From: Streptomyces bambusae
GTDB lineage: Bacteria > Actinomycetota > Actinomycetes > Streptomycetales > Streptomycetaceae
DNA: 38,538 bases
Reading direction: 5' to 3'
Assembly (NCBI RefSeq): GCF_019400985.1
Contig: NZ_WTFF01000024.1
Coordinates: forward strand, 1 to 38,538
Positions 9,631-18,716 of the stretch are shown here, piece after piece. How positions within the stretch are numbered: the stretch's first letter is position 1; each line of letters opens with the position of its first letter. Both the position numbers and the translations under genes were made by a program. A model generated the notes under the pieces. That model worked only from the letters and a program-made list of their open reading frames with translations. It was not told the DNA's origin and made no database searches.

Positions 9631-10791
9631 ATGTCCCTCGACCACCGGCTCACCCCCGAGCACGAGGAACTCCGCCGCACCGTGGAGGAGTTCGCGCACG
9701 ACGTCGTCGCGCCGAAGATCGGCGACCTCTACGAGCGGCACGAGTTCCCGTACGAGATCGTCCGCGAGATGGGCCGCATGGGCCTGTTCGGCCTGCCGTT
9801 CCCCGAGGAGTACGGCGGCATGGGCGGCGACTACCTCGCGCTCGGCATCGCGCTGGAGGAGCTGGCCCGCGTCGACTCCTCCGTGGCCATCACCCTGGAG
9901 GCGGGCGTCTCCCTGGGCGCCATGCCGCTGTATCGATTCGGCACCGAGGAGCAGAAGCAGCAGTGGCTGCCCAAGCTGTGCTCGGGCGAGATGCTCGGCG
10001 CGTTCGGGCTGACCGAGCCGGAGGCGGGCAGCGACGCGGGCGGCACCCGTACGACCGCCGTCAAGGACGGCGACGAGTGGGTGATCAACGGCTCCAAGTG
10101 CTTCATCACCAACTCCGGCACGGACATCACCGGCCTGGTCACCGTCACCGCCGTCACCGGCCGCAAGGCGGACGGCCGCCCCGAGATCTCCTCGATCCTC
10201 GTGCCGTCCGGCACCCCGGGCTTCACCGTGGCCGCGCCCTACTCCAAGGTCGGCTGGAACGCCTCGGACACCCGTGAGCTGTCCTTCGACAACGTCCGGG
10301 TCCCGCTCGCCAACCTGGTGGGGGAGGAGGGCCGCGGGTACGCGCAGTTCCTGCGCATCCTCGACGAGGGCCGGGTCGCCATCGCCGCGCTCGCCACGGG
10401 CCTGGCGCAGGGCTGCGTGGACGAGTCGGTGAAGTACGCCCAGGAGCGCCGGGCGTTCGGCCGGCCGATCGGCGACAACCAGGCGATCCAGTTCAAGCTG
10501 GCGGACATGGAGATGCGGGCGCACATGGCCCGGCTCGGCTGGCGCGACGCGGCGTCCCGGCTGGTGCGCGGCGAGGAGTTCAAGAAGGAGGCGGCCATCG
10601 CGAAGCTGTACTCCTCGACGGTCGCCGTCGACAACGCCCGCGAGGCCACGCAGATCCACGGCGGGTACGGGTTCATGAACGAGTACCCGGTGGCCCGGAT
10701 GTGGCGCGACTCCAAGATCCTGGAGATCGGCGAGGGCACCAGCGAGGTGCAGCGCATGCTGATCGCCAGGGAGCTGGGCTTCACCGGCTGA
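9631..10791 (+). CDS. acdH: Acyl-CoA dehydrogenase (short/branched-chain type)
   Basis: A 386-residue FAD-dependent dehydrogenase closing the acyl-CoA carboxylase operon, 8 bp after hmgL with AAGGAG upstream. It should oxidise short branched acyl-CoAs such as isovaleryl-, isobutyryl- or 2-methylbutyryl-CoA. S. avermitilis and S. coelicolor acdH have been linked to branched-chain amino acid catabolism (established knowledge). Motifs are FGLTEPEAGSDAGG, IHGGYGFMNEYPVARMWRD and EIGEGTSEVQR. The last has Glu (E368) at the canonical short/medium-chain catalytic position and not the helix-located Glu of true isovaleryl-CoA dehydrogenases. The 3' end lies in a 20-bp tandem duplication that copies the stop codon. 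Confidence 0.94.
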   Translation: MSLDHRLTPEHEELRRTVEEFAHDVVAPKIGDLYERHEFPYEIVREMGRMGLFGLPFPEEYGGMGGDYLALGIALEELARVDSSVAITLEAGVSLGAMPLYRFGTEEQKQQWLPKLCSGEMLGAFGLTEPEAGSDAGGTRTTAVKDGDEWVINGSKCFITNSGTDITGLVTVTAVTGRKADGRPEISSILVPSGTPGFTVAAPYSKVGWNASDTRELSFDNVRVPLANLVGEEGRGYAQFLRILDEGRVAIAALATGLAQGCVDESVKYAQERRAFGRPIGDNQAIQFKLADMEMRAHMARLGWRDAASRLVRGEEFKKEAAIAKLYSSTVAVDNAREATQIHGGYGFMNEYPVARMWRDSKILEIGEGTSEVQRMLIARELGFTG

Positions 10792-10815
10792 CGCCGGGCT
10801 TTACCGGCTGACGCC
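10776..10815. repeat. 20-bp tandem duplication spanning the acdH stop codon
   Basis: GGGCTTCACCGGCTGACGCC (10776-10795) is followed directly by GGGCTTTACCGGCTGACGCC (10796-10815), which differ at one base. Unit 1 contains the acdH stop TGA at 10789-10791; unit 2 carries a second copy of the same end. Confidence 0.85.
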
Positions 10816-10902
10816 GGCGACTCGGCCGGTACCGGGCATGGCCGAAAGCCGCTGATCGAATCGATGCCGGGGCGTTACTCAGGCCCCTCTTACTCGGTGA
10901 GT

Positions 10903-10921
10903 TGAGGTTAGGCTAACCTTC
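10903..10921. promoter_or_regulatory. Iron box (DmdR1/IdeR operator) of desE
   Basis: TGAGGTTAGGCTAACCTTC matches the 19-bp actinobacterial iron box TTAGGTTAGGCTAACCTAA at 15 of 19 positions, including the full GGTTAGGCTAACC core. It lies 53 bp before the desE ATG, where the Fe2+-loaded DmdR/IdeR repressor would block transcription when iron is plentiful. Confidence 0.9.
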
Positions 10922-10974
10922 CTTCCGAGAATGGCCGAGAGGCCGCCCCGGCACGCACGAAAGCGGACACCGAC

Positions 10975-12006
10975 ATGCCCCAGTCCCGAGCGACCCTCCT
11001 CACCCGTCGCGGCATCCTCTCCGCCGGCGGCGCCCTCGCCCTCGGCGCCACCCTGGCCGCCTGCGGCGACAAGAAGGACGGCGCGGACTCGGGCAACGGC
11101 AAGGGCGACGGCAAGCCCTTCAGCTTCAAGGACGACCGCGGCACGGACGTGACCGCCAAGTCGACCCCGAAGAACATCGTCGCCTTCGTCGGAACGGCCG
11201 CCGCCCTGTACGACTTCGGCATCAAGGTCAAGGGCGTTTTCGGCCCGACCAGGACCGCCGACGGCAAGGCCGACGTCCAGGCCGGTTCGATGGACATCTC
11301 CAAGGTCGAGATCGTCGGCAACGTCTACGGCGAGTTCAACATCGAGAAGTACGCCGCGCTGGAGCCCGAACTCCTCGTCACCAACATGTGGGTCAAGGAC
11401 GACCCGTGGTACGTCCCGGCTGAGTCCAAGGACAAGATCCTCACCATGGCCCCCAGCGCCATGCTCTTCGCCGGCCCGGACACCACGATCCCGAACGCCG
11501 TCGCCCGTCACGCCGAACTGGCCGCCGCCCTCGGCGCCGACCTCAAGGCCTCGGCCGTCACCTCCGCCAAGGAGCGCTTCGAGAAGGCCGCCGAGCGCCT
11601 GCGGTCGGCCGCGAAGGCCAACCCGGGTCTGAAGGTCCTGATCGGATCCGGCTCCGCCGAGCTGTTCTACGTCTCGGTGCCGAAGATGTCCGCGGACACC
11701 AAGTACTTCCAGGAGCTCGGCCTGACCTTCGTCGAGCCGGCCCCGAACGCCGAGGGCTTCTTCGAGGAGCTGTCCTGGGAGAACGCCGGCAAGTACCCGG
11801 CCGACCTCATCATGCTGGACAACCGCACCGGCACCCTCCAGGACGCCGAGCTGAAGGCCGGCAAGCCCACCTGGGCCAACCTGCCGGCCGTCAAGGCGGG
11901 CCAGGTCGTCGCGCGCGTCACCGAGCCGATTTTCTCGTACGACAAGTGCGCCAAGATCCTGGAGGACCTGGCCGCCGCGGTCGAGAAGGCCAAGAAGGTC
12001 AGCTGA
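10975..12006 (+). CDS. desE: Ferric-siderophore (desferrioxamine) binding lipoprotein
   Basis: A 343-residue substrate-binding lipoprotein of the ABC iron-siderophore family (FhuD/FepB-like). The N-terminus has a twin-arginine (LTRRGILSAGG), a hydrophobic stretch and a lipobox ending LAAC at about residue 30, so it is probably a Tat-exported lipoprotein anchored to the outer face of the membrane. Then follows a charged low-complexity linker (DKKDGADSGNGKGDGK) and the periplasmic-binding fold. In S. coelicolor the homologue DesE/CdtB-type protein imports ferrioxamines (established knowledge). An iron box controls it. No permease or ATPase is adjacent, so these must be encoded elsewhere. The ribosome-binding site is weak. 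The stop codon begins a degenerate tandem repeat. Confidence 0.92.
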   Translation: MPQSRATLLTRRGILSAGGALALGATLAACGDKKDGADSGNGKGDGKPFSFKDDRGTDVTAKSTPKNIVAFVGTAAALYDFGIKVKGVFGPTRTADGKADVQAGSMDISKVEIVGNVYGEFNIEKYAALEPELLVTNMWVKDDPWYVPAESKDKILTMAPSAMLFAGPDTTIPNAVARHAELAAALGADLKASAVTSAKERFEKAAERLRSAAKANPGLKVLIGSGSAELFYVSVPKMSADTKYFQELGLTFVEPAPNAEGFFEELSWENAGKYPADLIMLDNRTGTLQDAELKAGKPTWANLPAVKAGQVVARVTEPIFSYDKCAKILEDLAAAVEKAKKVS

Positions 12007-12105
12007 CCCCGCCCGGCTGACACTGTCCGCCTGACCCCGTCCGGCTGACCCCGTCTGCCCGGCCCCGTCCGGCTGACGCTGTCCGGCTGACGCCGTCCGG
12101 CCCGC
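12000..12105. repeat. Degenerate tandem repeat after desE
   Basis: Units of about 14-18 bp of the form GTCCGGCTGACCCC recur roughly six times from the desE stop codon almost to desF. Each carries GCTGAC or CTGACCCC, and the first unit contains the real stop TGA (12004-12006). The repeat fills most of the 133-bp gap. I see no promoter in it. Confidence 0.75.
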
Positions 12106-12139
12106 CGCCGCCTCGACCGCATCCAGGGGGACCCACCGC

Positions 12140-13081
12140 ATGACCGCCACCGCATCCGACGCCCCGGCCGCCGCCGCCCACTTCCGGTTCTTCGAGCTGG
12201 AGGTGCTGCGCACGCGCCGCCTCGGGCACTCGTTCCTGCGCGTCACGTTCGGCGGTGACTCCCTCGCGGACTTCCGCTCGGGCGGCTGGGACCAGAGCCT
12301 GTCGCTCTTCCTGCCGCTGCCCCACCAGCAGGACACGGTGCTCCCGTCCACGGACGAGGACACCTGGTTCGCCGCCTGGCGGGGCGTTCCGGACGACGAG
12401 CGCCCGGCGATGCGCTCGTACACCGTCCGCGAGCAGCGCCGTACGCCCGAGGGGGTGGACGAGGTCGACATCGACTTCGTCCTCCACGAGGACCCCGCCG
12501 CGGCGGCCGGCGGGGCCGGGTCCCCGGCCGCGAACTGGGCGGGACGGGCCGTGCCCGGACGGCGCATCATGGCGATCGGCCCGGCCGTGGCCGAGAACAA
12601 GTCGGTGCGCTTCCAGGCGCCGGAGGGCACCGACCTGGTCGTGCTGTACGCGGACGAGACCGCGCTGCCGGCGGCGGCCGCCATCCTTCAGCGGCTGCCC
12701 GAAGGCATGCCGGTCCAGGCCTGGTTCGAGGTGCCGCACGAGGATGACCGCCTGGAGCTGTCCACCCGGGCGCAGGCCCACATCACGTGGACCGTCCGCA
12801 AGGACGGCCCCGGCCGGACCGAACGGGTACTGGACGCGCTGCGCGCGGCCGAGGCGCCCTCCGCGCAGACCCCGTACGCCCGGACCCCGTACGCCTGGAT
12901 CGCGGGCGAGGCCGGCACCGTACGAGCGGTGCGCCGCCACCTCGTGCAGGAGCGCGGCATCGACCGGCGCGCGGTGCGCTTCACCGGCTACTGGCGCCTG
13001 GGCGCGAGCGAGGAGCAGCTGCTCGCCGAGGCCTACGCGGGCCAGGCGCCGAGCGAGGACCCCGACTCCGCTCTGAGTTGA
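12140..13081 (+). CDS. desF: Siderophore-interacting FAD/NAD(P)H reductase
   Basis: A 313-residue protein of the siderophore-interacting protein (SIP/ViuB) family, which reduces ferric siderophores in the cytoplasm to release Fe2+. The N-terminal FAD-binding beta-barrel contains MRSYTVREQRR, where the R-x-Y-T/S motif contacts the flavin. The C-terminal NAD(P)H-binding domain has LYADETALPAAAAIL, AWIAGEAGTVRAVRRHL and the family end motif FTGYWRLGASEE. A loop around residues 117-133 (AAAAGGAGSPAANWAGR) is extended and low-complexity. It lies 133 bp after desE and before a strong terminator, so it is probably read from the desE iron-box promoter. The AGGGGGA upstream of ATG 12140 is a fair ribosome-binding site. 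Confidence 0.9.
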   Translation: MTATASDAPAAAAHFRFFELEVLRTRRLGHSFLRVTFGGDSLADFRSGGWDQSLSLFLPLPHQQDTVLPSTDEDTWFAAWRGVPDDERPAMRSYTVREQRRTPEGVDEVDIDFVLHEDPAAAAGGAGSPAANWAGRAVPGRRIMAIGPAVAENKSVRFQAPEGTDLVVLYADETALPAAAAILQRLPEGMPVQAWFEVPHEDDRLELSTRAQAHITWTVRKDGPGRTERVLDALRAAEAPSAQTPYARTPYAWIAGEAGTVRAVRRHLVQERGIDRRAVRFTGYWRLGASEEQLLAEAYAGQAPSEDPDSALS

Positions 13082-13101
13082 GGCATTTCAGAGGCATTTC
13101 A
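13080..13101. repeat. 11-bp tandem duplication at the desF stop codon
   Basis: GAGGCATTTCA occurs at 13080-13090 and again at 13091-13101. The first copy starts within the desF stop codon (TGA, 13079-13081). Confidence 0.75.
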
Positions 13102-13103
13102 TC

Positions 13104-13143
13104 CGAAGAGGCCCCGGCGGTGACGCCGGGGCCTCTTCGTTTT
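13104..13143 (+). terminator. Strong rho-independent terminator after desF
   Basis: A perfect 16-bp stem, CGAAGAGGCCCCGGCG (13104-13119) with CGCCGGGGCCTCTTCG (13124-13139), a GTGA loop and a run of four T. It separates desEF from the desABCD promoter immediately downstream. Confidence 0.93.
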
Positions 13144-13153
13144 GGGTAGGAAC

Positions 13154-13172
13154 TTAGGTTAGGCTAACCTAA
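13154..13172. promoter_or_regulatory. Perfect iron box (DmdR1/IdeR operator) of desABCD
   Basis: TTAGGTTAGGCTAACCTAA is a perfect 19-bp palindrome identical to the consensus iron box. It lies 46 bp before the desA ATG, in the only promoter space between the desF terminator and desA. Confidence 0.96.
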
Positions 13173-13218
13173 GTATCACCAGTCACCCCCGCCTCTTCCC
13201 TGCCCGGAGGAACCGTTG

Positions 13219-14736
13219 ATGCGTTCGCATCTGCTCAATGAGACGACCGCTGACGACTACCGGCGTTGCGTCACCGAGGGCGTCGAACGCGTGGCCGCGA
13301 AACTCGCGTCCACCGACAAGCCCCACACGGGCATATCCGTCGACGAACTCGCCCCCGTCATTGCGGGCATCGACCTGGACCGGCCGCTGGACGACCCGGC
13401 CGCCGTCCTCGACGAGCTGGAAGAGGTCTACCTGCGCGACGCGGTCTACTTCCACCACCCGCGCTACCTCGGCCACCTCAACTGCCCGGTCGTCATCCCC
13501 GCCGTGCTCGGCGAGGCCGTGCTCTCGGCCGTCAACTCCTCGCTGGACACCTGGGACCAGTCCATCGGTGGCACGCTCATCGAGCGCCGGCTCATCGACT
13601 GGACCGCCGGGCGCATCGGCTTCGGCCCCGGCGCCGACGGCGTCTTCACCTCCGGCGGCAGCCAGTCCAACTTCCACGCCCTGCTGCTCGCCCGCGACGA
13701 GGCCTGCCGTCTGGTGATGAAGAACAGCGAGCACACGCCGTCCAAGGCCGAAGTACTGCCCAAGCTGCGCATCTTCGCCTCCGAGGTCAGCCACTTCAGC
13801 GTCAAGAAGTCGGCCGCCATGCTGGGCCTGGGCTACGAGGCCGTGATCCCGGTCCCGGTCGACCGCACCAAGCGGATGGACACCGCCGCGCTCGCCCTGG
13901 AACTGGAGAACTGCGAGCGCGAGGGCCTGTTCGCGATGGCCGTCGTCGCCACCGCCGGCACCACCGACTTCGGGTCCATCGACCCGCTGCCCGAGATCGC
14001 CCGCCTGGCCGCCGAGCACTCCGCGTGGATGCACGTGGACGCCGCCTACGGCTGCGGGCTGCTGGTCTCGCCCACCCGCCGGCACCTGCTCGACGGCATC
14101 GAGCTGGCCGACTCGGTCACGGTCGACTACCACAAGTCCTTCTTCCAGCCGGTCTCCTCCAGCGCGGTGCTGGTCCGCGACCGCGACACCCTCGCGCACG
14201 CCACGTACCACGCGGACTACCTCAACCCGCTCCCAAAGGAGGTCGAGGTGGGGGCACCTCCCGTGCCCGGAGGGCTACGGGGGAGCATCCCCAACCAGGT
14301 CGACAAGTCCCTCCAGACCACCCGCCGGTTCGACGCGCTCAAGCTGTGGACGACCCTGCGCGTGATGGGCGCCGACGGTGTCGGCCGGCTCTTCGACGAG
14401 GTCTGCGCGCTGGCGGCCGAGGGCTGGAAGCTCATCGACGCCGACCCCCGCTTCGAGGTCGTCGTCCAGCCGCAGCTGTCCACGCTGGTCTTCCGCCACG
14501 TGCCGGCCGGCGAGGTCCGCCCGGACCTGGTCGACGAGGCCAACCTGCACGCCCGCAAGGCCCTGTTCGCCTCGGGCGAGGCCGTGGTGGCCGGCACGAA
14601 GGTGGACGGCGACCAGTACCTGAAGTTCACCCTCCTCAACCCGCAGACCACGACGGCCGACATCGCCGCCGTCCTCGACCTCCTCGCCGCACACGCCGAG
14701 CAGTACCTGGGAGAATCCCTTGTCTTCGCCTCGTGA
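13219..14736 (+). CDS. desA: Lysine decarboxylase for desferrioxamine synthesis, with an in-frame palindromic insertion
   Basis: A 505-residue PLP-dependent group II decarboxylase that converts L-lysine to cadaverine, the first step of desferrioxamine synthesis. Motifs are [31 protein letters not shown] and [10 protein letters not shown], with the PLP lysine at K306. Residues ~338-356 ([19 protein letters not shown]) come from a 57-bp palindromic element at 14230-14286. Without it the sequence would run from DYLNP straight towards IPNQVDKS, as I recall in S. coelicolor DesA (~480 residues). The insertion is a multiple of three and keeps the frame. ATG 13219 has GGAGG 8 bp upstream; a TTG at 13216 is less likely. 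The 3' end overlaps desB by 17 bp. Iron repression comes through the upstream iron box. Confidence 0.95.
   Translation: MRSHLLNETTADDYRRCVTEGVERVAAKLASTDKPHTGISVDELAPVIAGIDLDRPLDDPAAVLDELEEVYLRDAVYFHHPRYLGHLNCPVVIPAVLGEAVLSAVNSSLDTWDQSIGGTLIERRLIDWTAGRIGFGPGADGVFTSGGSQSNFHALLLARDEACRLVMKNSEHTPSKAEVLPKLRIFASEVSHFSVKKSAAMLGLGYEAVIPVPVDRTKRMDTAALALELENCEREGLFAMAVVATAGTTDFGSIDPLPEIARLAAEHSAWMHVDAAYGCGLLVSPTRRHLLDGIELADSVTVDYHKSFFQPVSSSAVLVRDRDTLAHATYHADYLNPLPKEVEVGAPPVPGGLRGSIPNQVDKSLQTTRRFDALKLWTTLRVMGADGVGRLFDEVCALAAEGWKLIDADPRFEVVVQPQLSTLVFRHVPAGEVRPDLVDEANLHARKALFASGEAVVAGTKVDGDQYLKFTLLNPQTTTADIAAVLDLLAAHAEQYLGESLVFAS
14230..14286. repeat. 57-bp palindromic element inserted in desA
   Basis: The element has terminal inverted repeats GCTCCC (14230-14235) and GGGAGC (14281-14286), and an interior of GGTGGGGGCACCTCCC followed by GTGCCCGGAGGGCTACGGGG. 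It is 57 bp, exactly 19 codons. The words TGGGGGCACCTCCC and GGGGGAGC are familiar from small mobile palindromic (MITE/REP-like) repeats in Streptomyces intergenic DNA. It is not related to the element in accA1. Confidence 0.75.
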
Positions 14737-16021
14737 CACCCACGACTTCATCGCCATCGGCCTCGGCCCCTTCAACCTGGGGCTCGCCTGCCTGACCGCG
14801 CCGATCGAGGAGCTGGACGGCCTCTTCATCGAGTCGAAGCCGCACTTCGAGTGGCACGCGGGGATGTTCCTGGACGGAGCCCACCTGCAGACCCCGTTCA
14901 TGTCGGACCTGGTCACGCTCGCCGACCCGACCTCGCCCTTCTCCTTCCTCAACTACCTGAAGGACAAGGACCGGCTGTTCTCCTTCTACATCCGGGAGAA
15001 CTTCTACCCGCTGCGCACCGAGTACAACGACTACTGCCGCTGGGCCGCCGACCGCCTCGACAACGTCCTGTACTCCACGACCGTCACCGAGGTCACCTAC
15101 GACGAGCCGGCCGGCCTGTACGAGGTCCGCACCGACCGGGGCGGAGTCCACCGGGCCCGCCACCTGGTCCTGGGCACCGGCACCCCGCCGTACGTCCCCG
15201 AGGCCTGCGCCGGCCTGGGCGGCGACTTCCTGCACAACTCGTCGTACGTCCAGCACAAGGCGGAGCTCCAGAAGAAGAAGTCGATCACCCTGGTCGGCTC
15301 CGGCCAGAGCGCGGCGGAGATCTACTACGACCTGCTCGGCGAGATCGACACCCACGGCTACCGGCTCAACTGGGTGACCCGCTCGCCGCGGTTCTTCCCG
15401 CTGGAGTACACCAAGCTCACTCTGGAGATGACCTCGCCCGAGTACGTGGACTACTTCCACGCCCTCCCCGAGGAGACCCGCTACCGCCTGGAGACCCAGC
15501 AGAAGACCCTCTTCAAGGGCATCGACGGCGAACTGATCAACGCGATCTTCGATCTCCTCTACCAGAAGAACGTCAGCAGCCCGGGCCGGGTCCCGACCAC
15601 GCTGCTGACCAACACCTCCCTGGGCAGCGCCGCGTACGACACCACCACCGGCACCTACACCCTGGGGCTGCGCCAGGAGGAGCAGGAGCGGGACTTCACC
15701 CTGGCCACCGAGGGCCTGGTGCTGGCGACCGGGTACACGTACCGGGTCCCGGAGTTCCTCGCCCCCGTGCGCGACCGGCTGAACTTCGACGGGCACGGCC
15801 GCCTGGACGCGGCCCGCAACTACAGCGTGGACGTCACCGGCCGCGGCGTGTACCTGCAGAACGGCACGACGCACAACCACTCCATCACATCGCCCGACCT
15901 GGGCATGGCGGCGTACCGCAACGCGTACATCGTCGCCGAGCTGCTCGGCCGTGAGTACTACAAGGTCGAGAAGTCCATCGCGTTCCAGCAGTTCGCGGCC
16001 CCGGAAGGCACCCTCGTATGA
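14720..16021 (+). CDS. desB: Cadaverine N-monooxygenase
   Basis: A 433-residue flavin-dependent N-hydroxylase (lysine/ornithine N-monooxygenase family) that converts cadaverine to N-hydroxycadaverine with O2 and NADPH. The FAD-binding motif [10 protein letters not shown] is at residues ~14-23, NADPH-binding [14 protein letters not shown] is in the middle, and the family ATGY motif ([15 protein letters not shown]) precedes the C-terminal [22 protein letters not shown] segment. The start is TTG 14720, inside the end of desA, with GGGAGA just upstream. The 17-bp overlap implies coupled translation. The stop overlaps the desC start as ATGA. Confidence 0.96.
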   Translation: MSSPRDTHDFIAIGLGPFNLGLACLTAPIEELDGLFIESKPHFEWHAGMFLDGAHLQTPFMSDLVTLADPTSPFSFLNYLKDKDRLFSFYIRENFYPLRTEYNDYCRWAADRLDNVLYSTTVTEVTYDEPAGLYEVRTDRGGVHRARHLVLGTGTPPYVPEACAGLGGDFLHNSSYVQHKAELQKKKSITLVGSGQSAAEIYYDLLGEIDTHGYRLNWVTRSPRFFPLEYTKLTLEMTSPEYVDYFHALPEETRYRLETQQKTLFKGIDGELINAIFDLLYQKNVSSPGRVPTTLLTNTSLGSAAYDTTTGTYTLGLRQEEQERDFTLATEGLVLATGYTYRVPEFLAPVRDRLNFDGHGRLDAARNYSVDVTGRGVYLQNGTTHNHSITSPDLGMAAYRNAYIVAELLGREYYKVEKSIAFQQFAAPEGTLV

Positions 16022-16617
16022 GCACCACCGAGATCCTCTACTCGCGCCGGGACGACGTCCTCGGCACGTTCGCGATACGCCCGCTGAACCCGTTCGAGGA
16101 CGCGGAGCTGCTGCACGGCTGGGTCACCCACCCCAAGGCGACGTTCTGGATGATGCAGGACGCCTCCCTGCCCGACGTCGAGCGCGCCTACGCGCAGATC
16201 GCGGCGGCCGAGCACCACCACGCGTACCTCGGCCTGCACGACGGCCGGCCGGCCTTCCTGATGGAGACATACGACCCGGGCGAGCTGGAACTGGTCGGCC
16301 TGTACGACGCCGAGCCCGGCGACGTCGGCATGCACTTCCTGGTCGCCCCGACCGGCACCCCGCTGTCCGGCTTCACACGCGCCGTGATCACCACGGTCAT
16401 GGCCTCCCTGTTCGAGGACCCGGCGACCCGCCGCGTCGTCGTCGAGCCGGACGTCCGCAACACCGCCGTGCACGCCCTGAACGAGGCCGTCGGCTTCGTC
16501 CCCGAGCGCGAGGTCCGCAAGCCGGAGAAGACCGCCCTGCTGTCCTTCTGCACCCGCGACCGCTTCGAGGCCGCCACCGGCGTCTTCGCCGCAGGCAGCG
16601 CGGAGGTGTCGGCATGA
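16018..16617 (+). CDS. desC: N-hydroxycadaverine acyltransferase
   Basis: A 199-residue GNAT-fold acyltransferase of the siderophore-biosynthesis (IucB/RhbD) type. It acylates N-hydroxycadaverine with succinyl-CoA, acetyl-CoA or longer acyl-CoA to give the hydroxamate monomers. Typical segments are [40 protein letters not shown] and [21 protein letters not shown], the last being the acyl-CoA-binding GNAT core. ATGA overlaps link it to desB upstream and desD downstream. It is of normal length with no visible damage. Confidence 0.95.
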   Translation: MSTTEILYSRRDDVLGTFAIRPLNPFEDAELLHGWVTHPKATFWMMQDASLPDVERAYAQIAAAEHHHAYLGLHDGRPAFLMETYDPGELELVGLYDAEPGDVGMHFLVAPTGTPLSGFTRAVITTVMASLFEDPATRRVVVEPDVRNTAVHALNEAVGFVPEREVRKPEKTALLSFCTRDRFEAATGVFAAGSAEVSA

Positions 16618-18395
16618 GCCTCGAAGCCGCCGTCGCCCACCTCTCCCCCGAGCTGTGGGAGCGCGCCAACCGCGCCCTGGTCCGCAAGGCCCTCGCCGAG
16701 TTCTCCCACGAGCGGCTGCTGGTCCCGCAGGAGCTGGCGGACGGCCGCTACGCCGTCCGAAGCGACGACGGGGCGGTGGAGTATCGTTTCGCCGCCGCGC
16801 GCCACGCCCTGGACCACTGGGCGGTCGACGAGCGGTCGATCACCCGCCTCCAGGGCGCCACCGAGCTGCCGCTGGACGCCCTCGACTTCCACATCGAGCT
16901 GAAGGACAGCCTGGGCCTGAGCGCCGAGGTGCTGCCGGTCTACCTGGAGGAACTCTCCTCCACCCTGGCCGGCTCGGCCTTCAAGTACACCAAGGAGCAG
17001 GTCCCCGCGGCCGTCCTGGCGAAGTCCTCCTTCCAGGACATCGAGACGGGCATGACCGAGGGCCACCCCTGCTTCGTGGCCAACAACGGCCGGCTCGGCT
17101 TCGGCGTCCACGAGTACCTCAGCTACGCGCCGGAGACCGCGAGCCCGGTCCACCTGGTGTGGGTCGCCGCCCACAAGGACGTGTCGGTCTTCTCCGGCGG
17201 CGCGGGCCTGGACCACGACTCCTTCCTGCGCGAGGAGCTGGGCGACACGGCGTTCGAGGGCTTCGCGGCGAAGCTGCGCAGCCTCGGCCTGGACCCGGCG
17301 GACCACCACTTCTTCCCGGTGCACCCCTGGCAGTGGTGGAACAAGACCACGGTCACCTTCGCCACCGAGATCGCGAACCGCCGCCTGGTCCTCCTGGGCG
17401 AGGGCGAGGACGCGTACCTCCCCCAGCAGTCGATCCGCACCTTCTTCAACACCACCACGCCCACGAAGCACTACGTGAAGACGGCCATCTCGGTCCTCAA
17501 CATGGGCTTCATGCGGGGCCTGTCGGCCGCGTACATGGAGGCGACCCCGGCGATCAACGACTGGCTGCACGACCTGATCGAGGCGGACGAGATCCTCCGG
17601 TCGGTCGACTTCTCGATCATCCGCGAGCGGGCGGCCATCGGCTACCACCACGGCCAGTACGAGCGCGCGACCGACCGCTACTCGCCGTACCGCAAGATGC
17701 TGGCGGCGCTGTGGCGCGAGTCCCCGGTGAACTCATTGGCGGAGGGCGAGCGCCTGGCGACCATGGCCTCCCTCCTCCACGTGGACGCGGACGGCCGCTC
17801 CTTCGCCGGCGCGCTGATCGCCGAGTCCGGGCTGGCGCCGGCCGAGTGGCTGCGCTCGTACCTGCGGGCCTACCTGGTGCCGCTGCTGCACTGCTTCTAC
17901 CGCTACGACCTCGCGTACATGCCGCACGGCGAGAACACCATCCTGGTGATCGAGGACGGCGTGGTGAAGCGGGCGATCTTCAAGGACATAGCCGAGGAGA
18001 TCGTGGTCATGGACCCGGACGCCGTCCTCCCCCCAACAGTCGAACGCATCCGCGCCGACATCCCGGAGGACATGAAGCTCCTCTCCATCTTCACGGACGT
18101 CTTCGACTGCTTCTTCCGCTTCCTCGGCTCGATCCTCGCGACGGAAGGCATCTGCAACGAGGACACCTTCTGGCAGGCGGTGGCCGACTGCGCCCACACC
18201 TACCAGGCCTCGGTCCCCACCCTGTCCGACCGCTTCGCCCGCTACGACCTCTTCGCACCCGAATTCCAGCTGTCCTGCCTGAACCGCCTCCAGCTCCGCA
18301 ACAACCAACAGATGGTCGACCTGGCGGACCCGTCCGCCGCCCTCCAACTGGTCGGCACCCTCAAGAACCCCGTCGCGCCGTACGCGCGACGGTGA
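16614..18395 (+). CDS. desD: Desferrioxamine synthetase (NIS, IucA/IucC family)
   Basis: A 593-residue NRPS-independent siderophore synthetase. It uses ATP to join and macrocyclise N-hydroxy-N-succinylcadaverine units into desferrioxamines such as DFO-E and DFO-B. Family motifs are GHPCFVANNGRLGFGVHEYLSYAPE, FFPVHPWQWW, KTAISVLNMGFMRGLSAAYMEATPAINDW and, near the C-terminus, MPHGENTILVIEDGVVKRAIFKDI, with the ATP-binding His/Glu/Asn. The ferric-reductase-like C-terminal domain is full length. The start overlaps desC as ATGA. It is the last gene of the operon and a hairpin follows. Confidence 0.96.
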   Translation: MSLEAAVAHLSPELWERANRALVRKALAEFSHERLLVPQELADGRYAVRSDDGAVEYRFAAARHALDHWAVDERSITRLQGATELPLDALDFHIELKDSLGLSAEVLPVYLEELSSTLAGSAFKYTKEQVPAAVLAKSSFQDIETGMTEGHPCFVANNGRLGFGVHEYLSYAPETASPVHLVWVAAHKDVSVFSGGAGLDHDSFLREELGDTAFEGFAAKLRSLGLDPADHHFFPVHPWQWWNKTTVTFATEIANRRLVLLGEGEDAYLPQQSIRTFFNTTTPTKHYVKTAISVLNMGFMRGLSAAYMEATPAINDWLHDLIEADEILRSVDFSIIRERAAIGYHHGQYERATDRYSPYRKMLAALWRESPVNSLAEGERLATMASLLHVDADGRSFAGALIAESGLAPAEWLRSYLRAYLVPLLHCFYRYDLAYMPHGENTILVIEDGVVKRAIFKDIAEEIVVMDPDAVLPPTVERIRADIPEDMKLLSIFTDVFDCFFRFLGSILATEGICNEDTFWQAVADCAHTYQASVPTLSDRFARYDLFAPEFQLSCLNRLQLRNNQQMVDLADPSAALQLVGTLKNPVAPYARR

Positions 18396-18399
18396 TCAA

Positions 18400-18451
18400 G
18401 GGGCGGGCGCGCGTTTTCCGACTACGGTCCCTCGGGGCACGCGCCCGCCCC
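18400..18451 (+). terminator. Probable terminator of desABCD
   Basis: GGGGCGGGCGCG (18400-18411) pairs perfectly with CGCGCCCGCCCC (18440-18451) around a 28-base loop. There is no clear T run. The position, 5 bp after the desD stop and facing the convergent 67-aa gene, fits an operon terminator, but the long loop lowers confidence. Confidence 0.5.
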
Positions 18452-18512
18452 CTCCCCCGTCCCGGCGGGACCGCGGAGCCCATGGCCCTCTCCGCGGCCC
18501 CGCCGCGCTCCT

Positions 18513-18716
18513 CTATTCCGGCCGCAGGGCCCGTTGGAAGTCGGTCACGATCCGGCGGTAGCCGGTGTGGCCGGTCCCCCGCGCGTGGCGCAGCGCCCAT
18601 ACGGCGGCGCCTTGCTCTTCGTCGCCCGGGCCGGACCCCGCGTGGCACGAGGTGCACTCGACCTCGTAGATCGCGCCGGTGCCAGTCCGGTCGGGGGTGA
18701 GCAGCCAGGCGGTCAC
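18513..18716 (-). CDS. Small DUF7848-type protein with zinc-ribbon-like cysteines
   Basis: A 67-residue protein with a C-x2-C pair (YEVECTSCHAGS) and downstream histidines (LRHARGTGHTGYRR), which suggests a small zinc-binding fold. Proteins of this type are common in streptomycetes next to the HATPase/XRE/DUF397 regulators; I recall the label DUF7848 but cannot confirm it. The GTG start at 18716 overlaps the HATPase stop as GTGA, so the two are translated together. No function is known. It could be a partner or adaptor of the neighbouring ATP-binding protein. Confidence 0.75.
   Translation of the reverse strand: MTAWLLTPDRTGTGAIYEVECTSCHAGSGPGDEEQGAAVWALRHARGTGHTGYRRIVTDFQRALRPE

Noticed and set aside
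12000..12105. CRISPR array
   Set aside because: The units are 14-18 bp, degenerate and contiguous, without spacers of constant length or any cas gene nearby.
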